Notes under the pieces: model-generated
Databases searched by the model: none
Seen by the model: the letters and a program-made list of their open reading frames with translations, nothing else
What the model was told of the DNA's origin: nothing
Translations under genes and position numbers: made by a program
Origin: UBA8828 sp046315175
GTDB lineage: Bacteria > Verrucomicrobiota > Verrucomicrobiia > Opitutales > UBA953
Assembly (NCBI GenBank): GCA_046315175.1
Contig: JBKDBK010000049.1
Coordinates: 1 to 6,642 of the forward strand
DNA length: 6,642 nucleotides
Direction of reading: 5' to 3'
Shown: piece after piece, positions 1 to 4,805 of the stretch
Layout: each line of letters opens with the position of its first letter
How positions within the stretch are numbered: position 1 is the stretch's first letter

Positions 1-1
1 T

Positions 2-250
2 GCGGAGCGCGACCTAGCTGATGCCATCATTGATATTATCGTGGTGTGTATTGGCTACGGTCTGTCCCGTGGTTGGCCGATGAAGGAATTGTGGGATGCT
101 GTGCATGTTTCTAACATGGCTAAGGTTGATCCTGAAACGGGGTTGGTAAAGCGCCGGTCAGACGGAAAGATTCTCAAGCCTTCAGGATGGGCGCCCCCTA
201 ATCTTCAATCGGTCCTAGACGAGCATGAGGCTCGCAATGGCGACAGCTAA
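2..250 (+). CDS. MazG/HisE-like (PRA-PH) nucleotide pyrophosphohydrolase, 5' truncated
   Basis: The reading frame is open from the left edge, so only the C-terminal 82 residues are visible and the true start lies outside. The visible part begins AERDLADAIIDIIVVCIGYG, an all-alpha helix with the E...D..D acid spacing of the MazG/phosphoribosyl-ATP pyrophosphohydrolase superfamily. It continues with the tail typical of phage members: SNMAKVDPETG, then a K/R-rich turn, then GKILKPSGWAPPN. Family members hydrolyse (d)NTPs or related nucleotides to monophosphate and pyrophosphate using Mg2+ held by the acidic residues. In phages they are thought to adjust the nucleotide pool or alarmone levels; the substrate here is unknown. 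The gene ends 10 bp before the preferred start of the next gene, which suggests an operon. The family call is strong; the exact substrate is not assignable. Confidence 0.85.
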   Translation, partial: AERDLADAIIDIIVVCIGYGLSRGWPMKELWDAVHVSNMAKVDPETGLVKRRSDGKILKPSGWAPPNLQSVLDEHEARNGDS

Positions 251-260
251 AGAGGCAGCT

Positions 261-668
261 ATGTCGTTTGAAGCCGTCAAGGTTTCAATGCGGCAGGATG
301 GTAAGGGGAGTTACATCACCCTTGCCCTCCATCCCAATCAAGTCCCGCTTGACCTATTCGCAGCGCCAGCAGGTTCTAGGTTCGGTTGCGCCCTGGTTCA
401 CATTGATGAGAACGAGGAACCCGTAAAGGGCAGGGACGCCGAAGAAGGGGATAAGGCTATGGCTTCTGCCGGTATGCTTTGCCGGAATCTAAGGTTCCAG
501 CAATGGATACACCGGGAGGGTTTGGCCCTGGATATTTCTGAGGACGGCGCCATTGCTGCTCTCAGGCAGCATTGCGGCATCACCAGCCGCACGGAGTTAA
601 AGACTAACCGCGAGGCCAGGAAGATATTTCTGGACCTTGCCAAGCAATTTCAAACCGCAAAACTTTAA
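261..668 (+). CDS. Conserved phage-type protein of unknown function (135 aa)
   Basis: No function is recognised. The chosen ATG at 261 follows AGAGG (251-255) by 5 nt and gives a start MSFEAVKVSMRQDGKG; in-frame ATGs at 225 and 237 would overlap the upstream gene. The N-terminal half reads as beta strands (VKVSMRQ, YITLALHP, FGCALVHID), suggesting a small beta domain. The C-terminal half looks helical and contains AGMLCRN, a tryptophan-bearing segment (FQQWIHREG) and a basic end (RTELKTNREARKIF). I recall similar-looking hypothetical proteins near recombination or nucleotide genes in alphaproteobacterial phages, but I cannot name a family. No signal peptide or membrane segment is visible, so it is probably cytoplasmic. 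The SD at 667-671 of the next gene overlaps its stop codon. Confidence 0.85.
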   Translation: MSFEAVKVSMRQDGKGSYITLALHPNQVPLDLFAAPAGSRFGCALVHIDENEEPVKGRDAEEGDKAMASAGMLCRNLRFQQWIHREGLALDISEDGAIAALRQHCGITSRTELKTNREARKIFLDLAKQFQTAKL

Positions 669-677
669 GGACACAAC

Positions 678-959
678 ATGCTATCAGCACCCTTTCTGGA
701 TAAGGTTAAGGAGATTGTCTCCGGTCCTCGTGAAAAGGAATACGGGGATAAGACGGCAAACCATAACCGGATTGCTACCCTATGGAACTTCTGGCTACAG
801 CAGCGACCGCAACAGGAATATCTCAGCGCCTACGATGTGGCGATGATGATGTTGCTAGTTAAGATTGCCCGGCTCATGCAAACCCCCGGCCATCAGGATA
901 GCCATATTGATATTGCCGGGTATGTGGCGATTATGGAGGAGGTAACTCCCCGTGGATGA
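678..959 (+). CDS. DUF6378-family protein (93 aa)
   Basis: The protein has the two blocks I associate with DUF6378 and the related DUF1599 phage proteins. Block one is R18-x3-Y22-G23-D24 followed by N30-R31-I32-A33-x-L35-W36. Block two, from about residue 53, is DVAMMMLLVKIARL, then a short PGHQDS turn and HIDIAGYVA. The second block resembles the acidic helices of all-alpha MazG-like proteins, so a link to nucleotide metabolism is plausible but unproven. The ATG at 678 has AAGGA (667-671) 6 nt upstream. Its end overlaps the start of the next gene by 8 bp. Two genes upstream lies a MazG-like enzyme, which fits a nucleotide-handling neighbourhood. No membrane segment or leader is seen. Confidence 0.82.
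   Translation: MLSAPFLDKVKEIVSGPREKEYGDKTANHNRIATLWNFWLQQRPQQEYLSAYDVAMMMLLVKIARLMQTPGHQDSHIDIAGYVAIMEEVTPRG
935..942 (+). promoter_or_regulatory. Strong Shine-Dalgarno deciding a GTG start
   Basis: GGAGGAGG lies inside the end of the DUF6378 gene, 9 nt before GTG at 952. It supports the non-ATG start of the downstream gene, because the first in-frame ATG is 15 codons in and has no comparable signal. Confidence 0.7.
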
Positions 960-1230
960 AGAAAAGGTATATATCCTTTCGGCTCGGGATGCGATGCTGG
1001 GGTTTATGCACCAGATCAATCACGATGCTGATACCGCGCCGTGTGTGGTTATGGGCGCTATTTATGCGCTTATGATCTTCATGCAACAGACTACCGAGGA
1101 AACTGAGGTTGCTGGCGCCTTGAAGAATGTTACCCACTTCTTCACGGAAACCAGCAAGCAGCTATTGGCGACATTGCCACAACCATCCGAGGGCGCCGTG
1201 GTGTATCGTGGGCCAGCGGGTAACGCATAG
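952..1230 (+). CDS. Hypothetical protein with GTG start (92 aa)
   Basis: I do not recognise this protein. It starts at GTG 952, overlapping the stop of the DUF6378 gene, with GGAGGAGG at 935-942 as the ribosome binding site. The sequence appears mostly helical: an N-terminal acidic stretch (MDEEKVYILSARDAMLGFM), a hydrophobic middle helix (CVVMGAIYALMIFMQQ) and a second amphipathic helix (VAGALKNVTHFFTETSKQLL), then a proline/glycine-rich tail. The hydrophobic helix is short and flanked by polar residues, so it is more likely a protein core or dimer helix than a transmembrane span, though a membrane role cannot be excluded. It ends 10 bp before the next start. Expression is probably coupled to the upstream gene. 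Confidence 0.8.
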   Translation: MDEEKVYILSARDAMLGFMHQINHDADTAPCVVMGAIYALMIFMQQTTEETEVAGALKNVTHFFTETSKQLLATLPQPSEGAVVYRGPAGNA

Positions 1231-1240
1231 GAGAAAGAAA

Positions 1241-1501
1241 ATGGCTGTCTTTTTCGTCACAATGAAGGCCCCGCACAATGGCATTTCAAATGAAACAAAA
1301 GATGTGTTCATTGACATGAATTGTGTCGCCACAATAGAGGATATGCCGGGTGTAATCTACGGCGGGGAACCCGTGTGTTTGATAACCATGAAAGATGCCA
1401 CAGAAAGAAAAGTTATTGGGTCCGTAAAGGAAATTGCCCGCAAGATTGAGACAGAAAAAAGCCGCTTTGTGGTTGACCTAACCACACCAAAATCAGAATA
1501 G
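1241..1501 (+). CDS. Hypothetical small beta-rich protein (86 aa)
   Basis: The start at ATG 1241 is chosen because AGGAGA (1229-1234) sits 6 nt upstream; longer readings in this frame would run deep into the previous gene. Visible layout: a strand MAVFFVTMK, a second strand VFIDMNCVATIED, a third strand EPVCLITMKD, then a helix VIGSVKEIARKIETEK and a last strand RFVVDL. This strand-strand-helix plan, with MNCVATIED followed later by a charged turn, faintly recalls small FlbD-like proteins. The likeness is only in overall shape and should not be used as a name. The protein is probably cytoplasmic. Its stop is 8 bp before the next gene, whose SD overlaps the end. Confidence 0.82.
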   Translation: MAVFFVTMKAPHNGISNETKDVFIDMNCVATIEDMPGVIYGGEPVCLITMKDATERKVIGSVKEIARKIETEKSRFVVDLTTPKSE

Positions 1502-1509
1502 GAAACACT

Positions 1510-1866
1510 ATGCAATTCGACTGTGAATCAACCGCATCCACCACCGGATGCGAGGTAAGGGAACGGCTTGTCCAAACAGGCTGGATTCCCCCGGAGAAGG
1601 CCGCTGAAGCCGCTGTGGATTTCCAGCTAAGGCAGGACTATCACCTAGCCCAACTAGCCCTTGATGGGTGCTTTGTGGCGGCAGATGAAGGCACACTAGC
1701 CGGGCGGGTTGTGAAGTTGCTTCGGCAGTTAGATGAACAGCATAACGCCGGGCTTGTGGAAGCATCATTTGTTGCCACTGAAAGGGATGGGATGGGCAAT
1801 CCTATTTGGAAGGAAGGGCAGGCTATCGCCAATATCATCTTGGCTTTGCGGAGGAGGATTTCATAA
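1510..1866 (+). CDS. Hypothetical helical protein (118 aa)
   Basis: No family is recognised. The ATG at 1510 has AGGAAA (1500-1505) 4 nt upstream, overlapping the stop of the previous gene. The protein is predicted to be mainly helical: REVRERLVQTGW-like early helix (VRERLVQTG), then PPEKAAEAAVDFQLRQDYHL, a long helix around AGRVVKLLRQLDEQ, and a C-terminal helix GQAIANIILALRRRIS with a basic end. Three cysteines (residues 5, 14 and 54) are scattered and do not form an obvious zinc-binding pattern. Its end carries the GAGGAGG motif used by the next gene, and the stop TAA overlaps that gene's ATG (TAATG). This implies translational coupling. Confidence 0.8.
   Translation: MQFDCESTASTTGCEVRERLVQTGWIPPEKAAEAAVDFQLRQDYHLAQLALDGCFVAADEGTLAGRVVKLLRQLDEQHNAGLVEASFVATERDGMGNPIWKEGQAIANIILALRRRIS
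1851..1857 (+). promoter_or_regulatory. Shine-Dalgarno for the gene at 1866
   Basis: GAGGAGG lies 8 nt before ATG 1866, inside the last codons of the upstream gene. It fixes the start of the downstream small gene, whose frame otherwise stays open further upstream. Confidence 0.65.
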
Positions 1867-2030
1867 TGGCTATGTCAAGAGATCAAGTGTGCAAGTATTT
1901 GCTCGACTCCATGAAAAAGACCATTGAGGAGGAGCTTGGGCCGGATGCCTCAGAAGAAGAAAAGCAAAAAGCCTTAGCTTCTTTGTTAAATGCTTTTGGG
2001 CGCTCTATGTTTAATATGCGCATGGGTTAA
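1866..2030 (+). CDS. Small hypothetical protein (54 aa)
   Basis: The gene begins at ATG 1866 in a TAATG overlap with the upstream stop and has GAGGAGG 8 nt before it. A second in-frame ATG at 1872 is a less well spaced alternative. The product is a short, helical, acidic-then-mixed protein: an N-terminal helix MAMSRDQVCKYLLDSMKKTI, a highly charged middle EEELGPDASEEEKQKA, and a helix LASLLNAFGRSMFNMRMG. It could be a helical hairpin that binds a partner. No domain is recognised. The stop codon shares one base with an upstream candidate ATG of the next gene. Confidence 0.75.
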   Translation: MAMSRDQVCKYLLDSMKKTIEEELGPDASEEEKQKALASLLNAFGRSMFNMRMG

Positions 2031-2031
2031 T

Positions 2032-2036
2032 GGAGG
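2032..2036 (+). promoter_or_regulatory. Shine-Dalgarno choosing the internal ATG at 2042
   Basis: GGAGG ends 5 nt before ATG 2042. The alternative ATG at 2030 overlaps the upstream stop but lacks an SD, and the GGAGG would then be inside the coding region. Confidence 0.6.
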
Positions 2037-2041
2037 CTGAA

Positions 2042-2230
2042 ATGAAAGACAATGAATACCGCGCCCTAGTGGAAGCTGGGCCTGCTGTGGTTATGGTGGC
2101 TAAGGAGGATATGCTGAAGCTGCTGGACCGGCTAATGCGAACTACTGAATTGGTTTGGTGGCTTGCTAGTCATGCAGGAGAATTGTCGCCGGAAGAAGCG
2201 CGGGCGGTGATTAAAGCTACGCCAATCTGA
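2042..2230 (+). CDS. Small hypothetical protein (62 aa)
   Basis: The function is unknown. I place the start at ATG 2042 because GGAGG sits 5 nt upstream; ATG 2030 would add MEAE and would be reached through a TAATG overlap with the previous gene. The protein reads as a short strand (GPAVVMVAKEDM) followed by a helix (LKLLDRLMRTTELVWWLASHAG) and a last helix beginning at SPEEARAVIKA. The alpha/beta mix and charged helices suggest a soluble cytoplasmic protein. The WW pair in the helix is exposed or at an interface in such a small protein, which hints at a binding partner; this is inference. A 26-bp gap, the longest in the window, follows. Confidence 0.78.
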   Translation: MKDNEYRALVEAGPAVVMVAKEDMLKLLDRLMRTTELVWWLASHAGELSPEEARAVIKATPI

Positions 2231-2256
2231 AACAACGACTAACCCAAGAGAGACAC

Positions 2257-2823
2257 ATGGACAGCGCCACATCTTATGTTCGGGGCATAATCCCCGATGC
2301 AATCAATCGGGAGAAGGATGATTTCTACCCGACACCACCAGCAGGGACGCGCGCCCTCTTGTCGGTGGAAACATTCGAGGGGAAAATATGGGAACCAGCC
2401 TGTGGTGATGGCGCCCTTTCTAACGTCTTACTCGACGCTGGATATGAAGTCACAAGCACGGACTTGATTGACCGGGGCTATGGGGAACATGGGGTTGACT
2501 TCTTGATGGAAGCACAACCCAGGGCGCCGAACATTATCACAAACCCCCCCTTCAAACATGCTGATGAATTTGCCCTTAAAGCCCTTTCCCTAACAACAGG
2601 GAAGGTTGCTTTGTTGTGCCGGTTGGCTTGGCTTGAGGGAAAGAAGCGCCGACAAATGTTTGAAAGCACCCCACTTGCCAGAGTGTGGGTTTTTTCGGGA
2701 AGATTGGGAATGCAGCGCGCCAGACAACCCAGCAAAGGGGAGACTGGCATGATTGCTTTCGCTTGGTTTGTTTGGGAACATGGACACAAGGGGCCTCCTA
2801 CGCTTGGGTGGGTGACACCATAA
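2257..2823 (+). CDS. Phage class I SAM-dependent amino-methyltransferase (N6-adenine/N4-cytosine type)
   Basis: The 188-residue protein has the ordered motifs of an exocyclic-amino DNA methyltransferase: DFYPTP (residues 22-27, motif X-like), EPACGDG (46-52, the S-adenosylmethionine loop, motif I), D69 after a strand (motif II-like), D81 (motif III-like) and NPPF (96-99, catalytic motif IV). The order X-I-IV matches the gamma or Dam-like arrangement. Such enzymes move a methyl group from SAM to the amino group of adenine or cytosine in DNA. After NPPF come a strand KVALLCRLAW and a segment with LARVWVFSGRLGM, but no separate target-recognition domain is apparent, so the specificity is unknown. 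ATG 2257 has an AGAGAGA purine run (2247-2253). No restriction endonuclease lies next to it, so it is probably a solitary phage enzyme. An RNA or protein target is less likely but possible. Confidence 0.88.
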   Translation: MDSATSYVRGIIPDAINREKDDFYPTPPAGTRALLSVETFEGKIWEPACGDGALSNVLLDAGYEVTSTDLIDRGYGEHGVDFLMEAQPRAPNIITNPPFKHADEFALKALSLTTGKVALLCRLAWLEGKKRRQMFESTPLARVWVFSGRLGMQRARQPSKGETGMIAFAWFVWEHGHKGPPTLGWVTP

Positions 2824-2909
2824 TGAAGCATGTCGTCATTGCCAGATACACAAGCAACCGCGCCGATGAATGGGATGCCGTAGTGGAACGCATGAGGGAA
2901 AAGAAATGA
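2823..2909 (+). CDS. Candidate micro-ORF (28 aa)
   Basis: This very short frame starts at ATG 2823 inside a TAATG overlap with the methyltransferase stop and ends in an ATGA overlap with the following gene. It encodes MKHVVIARYTSNRADEWDAV and a basic end VERMREKK. The exact filling of the space between two genes, with coupled junctions at both ends, is the main reason for calling it. The upstream SD is poor (GGGTGGGTGA at about 2806-2815), so translation would rely on ribosomes finishing the methyltransferase. A strand followed by one amphipathic helix is the only visible structure. It may be a real small protein, or a short leader that couples the two flanking genes. Confidence 0.5.
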   Translation: MKHVVIARYTSNRADEWDAVVERMREKK

Positions 2910-3097
2910 CCGAAAAACGCGAGCCTTATGAACCGTATGCCTGCCTGGACTCCGGCATGGCCCAATTGCGCGCTTTGGAAATGTTCAGGCAGCATGAGGA
3001 TTACACGAGAAACCGCCAAGAGGCTTTAATTCGCGCACTGTGGCGCGTGGTTGGCGTTCAGGCGGTAATCATCTTTTTGCTTCTGGTATTCGGTTGA
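2906..3097 (+). CDS. Small single-span membrane protein, candidate holin-like or lysis accessory (63 aa)
   Basis: The start at ATG 2906 forms an ATGA overlap with the upstream stop and is preceded by GAGGGA (2894-2899). The first 45 residues are polar and charged (MTEKREPYEPYACLDSG, later FRQHEDYTRNRQEA). Residues 46-63, WRVVGVQAVIIFLLLVFG, form one hydrophobic span that ends the protein; arginines at 43 and 47 precede it. By the positive-inside rule this suggests a cytoplasmic N-terminus and a tail anchored in the inner membrane. The stop overlaps the start of the SleB-type hydrolase (TGATG), so the two are coupled. Position next to a cell-wall hydrolase suggests a role in lysis, but one span and no recognisable holin family make this an inference. 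Confidence 0.78.
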   Translation: MTEKREPYEPYACLDSGMAQLRALEMFRQHEDYTRNRQEALIRALWRVVGVQAVIIFLLLVFG

Positions 3098-3600
3098 TGG
3101 CCCGCTCCTTCCTAAGCGCCACCCTACACGCCATCACCTTCACCGCTATCGGGTTCCTGATCCTAGATAAGATTCAGAATCCGCCCAAGGTGGAGGTGAC
3201 AAACGTGATTGAGTTCTTACCAGAACCAGAACCAATCAACGCGGAACACCTGAATTGCATGGCAAGGAACATCTATTGGGAAGCCCGCAATCAACCCAAG
3301 ATCGGGATGCTTGCAGTCGCCCAGGTTGTGATGAACCGCACCCAGGATGGACGATGGCCAAATGATCCCTGTCAGGTAATCTACCAGCGCCAAGGGAGCA
3401 CATGCCAATTCTCTTGGGTATGCACCCGCAATAAGGATAGGGAGCCAGCCGACAGGGAATCATGGAGCAAAGCCCTAGAGGTGGCTCATCTAGCCCTACA
3501 TGGCTTCCCTGACGTTACTGAGGGCGCCCTGTTCTTTAGGACAACCAACACCGCGCCACGCAAGGCAATAAGGATCAATGACCATGCGTTCTTCCGATAA
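3097..3600 (+). CDS. SleB-type cell-wall hydrolase (Hydrolase_2), membrane-anchored endolysin candidate
   Basis: The 167-residue protein has a hydrophobic segment at residues 9-23 (TLHAITFTAIGFLIL), an acidic/proline linker containing PEPEP (42-46), and a catalytic domain from about residue 50. That domain matches the Hydrolase_2/SleB family: MARNIYWEARNQP with the catalytic-type E62, then GMLAVAQVVMNRT, WPNDPCQVIYQ and CQFSWVC. SleB enzymes are lytic transglycosylases that cut peptidoglycan; phages of alphaproteobacteria use them as endolysins. The hydrophobic segment has no clear signal-peptidase site after it and is only moderately hydrophobic, so a signal-arrest-release mode is possible. 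ATG 3097 overlaps the upstream stop (TGATG) and no good SD is visible, which suggests reinitiation. Its end overlaps the next gene by 17 bp. A host cell-wall remodelling role in a prophage is the alternative. Confidence 0.9.
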   Translation: MARSFLSATLHAITFTAIGFLILDKIQNPPKVEVTNVIEFLPEPEPINAEHLNCMARNIYWEARNQPKIGMLAVAQVVMNRTQDGRWPNDPCQVIYQRQGSTCQFSWVCTRNKDREPADRESWSKALEVAHLALHGFPDVTEGALFFRTTNTAPRKAIRINDHAFFR

Positions 3601-3922
3601 GGAAAAATTCTCCCTTGCAATGGGGGAAGTCCTTTACAATCTCCGTGATCGTGCTAATATGGCAAATATGACATACATCGAAAACGCGGGGATAGGGCAG
3701 GTCACATTGCGTAATTGGGAATTAGGCTACTGCCTGCCTAGGGTGGAAGTTTTGATCCAAGCCGCCGCGCCCTTCGGATTGAAGGGTTGGGAATTATACA
3801 AACTCGTGGAAGAAGAATATGCCAGGAAAAAGGCCCGCACACCCAATGGTGTTAGATTTAATAAGGCTAATCAAGGAAAGGAAAATGGGAATCGCCGCCA
3901 CCGCCGAGAAGGCGGGATATGA
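3584..3922 (+). CDS. XRE/Cro-type helix-turn-helix transcriptional regulator (112 aa)
   Basis: Residues 9-75 fit an XRE-type DNA-binding domain: helix 1 FSLAMGEVLYNLRDRANM, then MTYIENAGIGQVTLRNWELG, where T30-A35 and V40-W45 would form the helix-turn-helix, and PRVEVLIQAAAPFGL closing the fold. It probably binds an operator as a dimer and controls phage genes. ATG 3584 is preferred because AAGGA (3570-3574) is 9 nt upstream; ATG 3578 leaves only 3 nt. Residues 86-112 are glycine-, asparagine- and arginine-rich without predicted structure, and they are read from DNA that also encodes the start of the second regulator in another frame. The true domain may therefore end near residue 85. No ligand-binding or cleavage domain of the LexA/CI type is present, so it resembles Cro or a small activator. 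Confidence 0.82.
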   Translation: MRSSDKEKFSLAMGEVLYNLRDRANMANMTYIENAGIGQVTLRNWELGYCLPRVEVLIQAAAPFGLKGWELYKLVEEEYARKKARTPNGVRFNKANQGKENGNRRHRREGGI

Positions 3923-4046
3923 TAGGGCAGCCATATTCCGATGGCGCTATGACGGCATTAGACCATCCATCCAATCCTTCGATGATATGCTGGGGGCTAT
4001 TGGATATAAGTTAGCTATTGTTCCACAAGAAGGAGATAGAAAATGA
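3846..4046 (+). CDS. Second small helix-turn-helix regulator (66 aa)
   Basis: The protein is almost only an HTH domain: helix 1 MVLDLIRLIKERKMG, helix-turn-helix IAATAEKAGYDRAAIFRWRYDG, and the typical end FDDMLGAIGYKLAIVP found in small XRE regulators. A DNA-binding role is well supported; the operator is unknown. The start is uncertain. ATG 3846 keeps helix 1 but has only a distant AAGG; ATG 3819 would lengthen the overlap; ATG 3885 has a very good AAGGA (3873-3877) yet would lose helix 1, leaving 53 residues. The gene overlaps the upstream regulator by 77 bp in another frame, unusual even here. Its last codons (PQEGDRK) and the SD within them are repeated nearly exactly at the end of the DUF551 gene. 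Confidence 0.78.
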   Translation: MVLDLIRLIKERKMGIAATAEKAGYDRAAIFRWRYDGIRPSIQSFDDMLGAIGYKLAIVPQEGDRK

Positions 4047-4050
4047 CTGA
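4023..4050 (+). repeat. Gene-junction direct repeat, copy 1
   Basis: This 28-bp stretch covers the last codons of the second HTH gene, the AGGAG ribosome binding site, the ATGA stop/start overlap and the first codons (MTD) of the next gene. It matches 4778-4805 at 25 of 28 positions; the differences are at 4037, 4039 and 4041. Confidence 0.75.
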
Positions 4051-4264
4051 TTCGATAGAGATTGAACGCGAAAGACCCGAACTTGCCGCTGCCCGGCATG
4101 TGACAGATAGGATCATTCAGTATTTGACGGGCAGTATTGAACGGCTGAATTGTGTGAACGTCTGGGGCGCCACCCCTGAAGCCCTTGCTTATCATAGGGG
4201 GGAAAGGGAAGAATTGATGGCGTGGTTGAAGGCCGCGCAAGACCGCAGGGATCGTCAACCATGA
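4043..4264 (+). CDS. Small hypothetical protein (73 aa)
   Basis: No family is recognised. ATG 4043 overlaps the upstream stop (ATGA) with AGGAG (4031-4035) 7 nt before it, so the start is well supported. The product is charged and helical: MTDSIEIERERPELAAARHV, a helix DRIIQYLTGSIERLN, a central turn with CVNVWGATPEAL, and a C-terminal helix HRGEREELMAWLKAAQDR. It is probably soluble and cytoplasmic. The gene begins a run of five small genes up to ThyX, four of which carry ATGA or close overlaps. A 15-bp purine-rich word in it (4196-4210, encoding part of HRGERE) recurs at the end of the gene at 4798. Confidence 0.8.
   Translation: MTDSIEIERERPELAAARHVTDRIIQYLTGSIERLNCVNVWGATPEALAYHRGEREELMAWLKAAQDRRDRQP
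4196..4210 (+). repeat. Purine-rich 15-bp repeat, copy 1
   Basis: The word AGGGGGGAAAGGGAA occurs here inside a coding region (part of HRGERE) and again at 5002-5016. It is low in complexity, so shared SD-like purine content may explain it. Confidence 0.5.
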
Positions 4265-4530
4265 GCGAGCCAACTACATCAGACCTAAACGCAGCCTATG
4301 CAGAACTCAATGATTGGGGTCCACCGGTTATAGTCCCGCATGGTGACATCGTTAAATTGACGGTGAGGGAAATCAAAATCTGTCCAGGGCTCACTGGTCC
4401 CGTGATCGGTACGGGAGCGACCCTATCCGCCGCGATTTATGACGCGCTGGAGCAACTAAGGGTAGTGCGGGCAACTGTGCCGCCGATCCCGAGGGATATG
4501 CCAGTAGTGAAGGGGCAAACCAATGACTGA
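4261..4530 (+). CDS. Small hypothetical protein (89 aa)
   Basis: The start at ATG 4261 lies in an ATGA overlap with the upstream gene; the only upstream purine motif is CAGGGAT (about 4245-4251), so coupling probably drives initiation. The protein starts with an acidic region MSEPTTSDLNAAYAELNDWG, continues with beta-like segments (PPVIVPHGDIVKLTV, REIKICPGLTG), a glycine-rich loop (GPVIGTGATLSAAIYDAL) leading into a helix, and a proline-rich end (VPPIPRDMPVVKG). The GTGATLSAAIYDALE part is an ordinary loop-to-helix turn, not a nucleotide-binding motif I can name. No leader or membrane segment is present. Its end overlaps the DUF551 gene by 8 bp. Confidence 0.75.
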   Translation: MSEPTTSDLNAAYAELNDWGPPVIVPHGDIVKLTVREIKICPGLTGPVIGTGATLSAAIYDALEQLRVVRATVPPIPRDMPVVKGQTND

Positions 4531-4801
4531 ATGGCAACCGATTGAGACCGCGCCGAAGGATGGAACAGCCGTTCTTGTATGGGATGCCTATGAAGGCGCA
4601 CTTACGGTTGGCTGGGAAGTGGCGAAGTATTTGGCCAAGGATGGGTATTCAGTAGGGCGCATGACCACAGATTTATACAATTCTGGGCTTATGGGATGGG
4701 TTCGCGCGGCGCCCCACCACACTGAGCTTTACTACAAGCTAAGGAACCCTACCCATTGGATGCCACTACCAGAACCGCCACAAGAAGGAGACAAAGAATG
4801 A
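4523..4801 (+). CDS. DUF551-family protein (92 aa)
   Basis: The N-terminus MTEWQPIETAPKDGTAVLVW and the C-terminal THWMPLPEPP are the two hallmark blocks of DUF551, a family common in phages and prophages of Proteobacteria. The middle (VGWEVAKYLAKDGYSV to YYKLRNP) is longer than in the shortest members. The biochemical role of the family is not known to me; the fold is likely small and beta-rich with conserved tryptophans. ATG 4523 follows AAGGGG (4510-4515) by 7 nt and overlaps the previous stop by 8 bp. The end (PQEGDKE) and the downstream junction closely repeat those of the second HTH gene, suggesting that this end was copied or swapped as a unit. Family call firm, function unknown. Confidence 0.88.
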   Translation: MTEWQPIETAPKDGTAVLVWDAYEGALTVGWEVAKYLAKDGYSVGRMTTDLYNSGLMGWVRAAPHHTELYYKLRNPTHWMPLPEPPQEGDKE

Positions 4802-4805
4802 CTGA
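4778..4805 (+). repeat. Gene-junction direct repeat, copy 2
   Basis: The second copy of the 28-bp junction spans the last codons of the DUF551 gene, its AAGGAG, the ATGA overlap and MTD of the following gene. It differs from 4023-4050 at 4792, 4794 and 4796 only. The core AATGACTGA also occurs at 4522-4530, at the start of the DUF551 gene itself. Confidence 0.75.

Noticed and set aside
637..846. Plus-strand frames overlapping known genes (637-846 and 5572-5814)
   Set aside because: They run inside the DUF6378 and ThyX genes in another frame and have no ribosome binding site or recognisable product.
1127..1240. Upstream extension of the gene at 1241
   Set aside because: The frame is open back to 1127, but that part overlaps the previous gene heavily, while AGGAGA and ATG 1241 give a clean start.
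1508..1768. Minus-strand reading frames, e.g. 1508-1768, 2478-2831, 3947-4273, 5439-5834
   Set aside because: All lie opposite well-supported + strand genes, lack good ribosome binding sites and encode sequences of odd composition with no domain. They are shadows of the true frames.
2231..2256. Promoter in the longest intergenic gap
   Set aside because: Only 26 bp are available and no -10 or -35 like pair was found there; the gap holds little beyond a purine-rich ribosome binding region.
3818..3846. Programmed frameshift joining the two HTH genes at the A-run near 3825-3833
   Set aside because: The run reads G AAA AAG in the first gene's frame, not the canonical A AAA AAG, and a -1 shift would not enter the second gene's frame; a +1 shift would be needed. 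Overlap with independent initiation is simpler.
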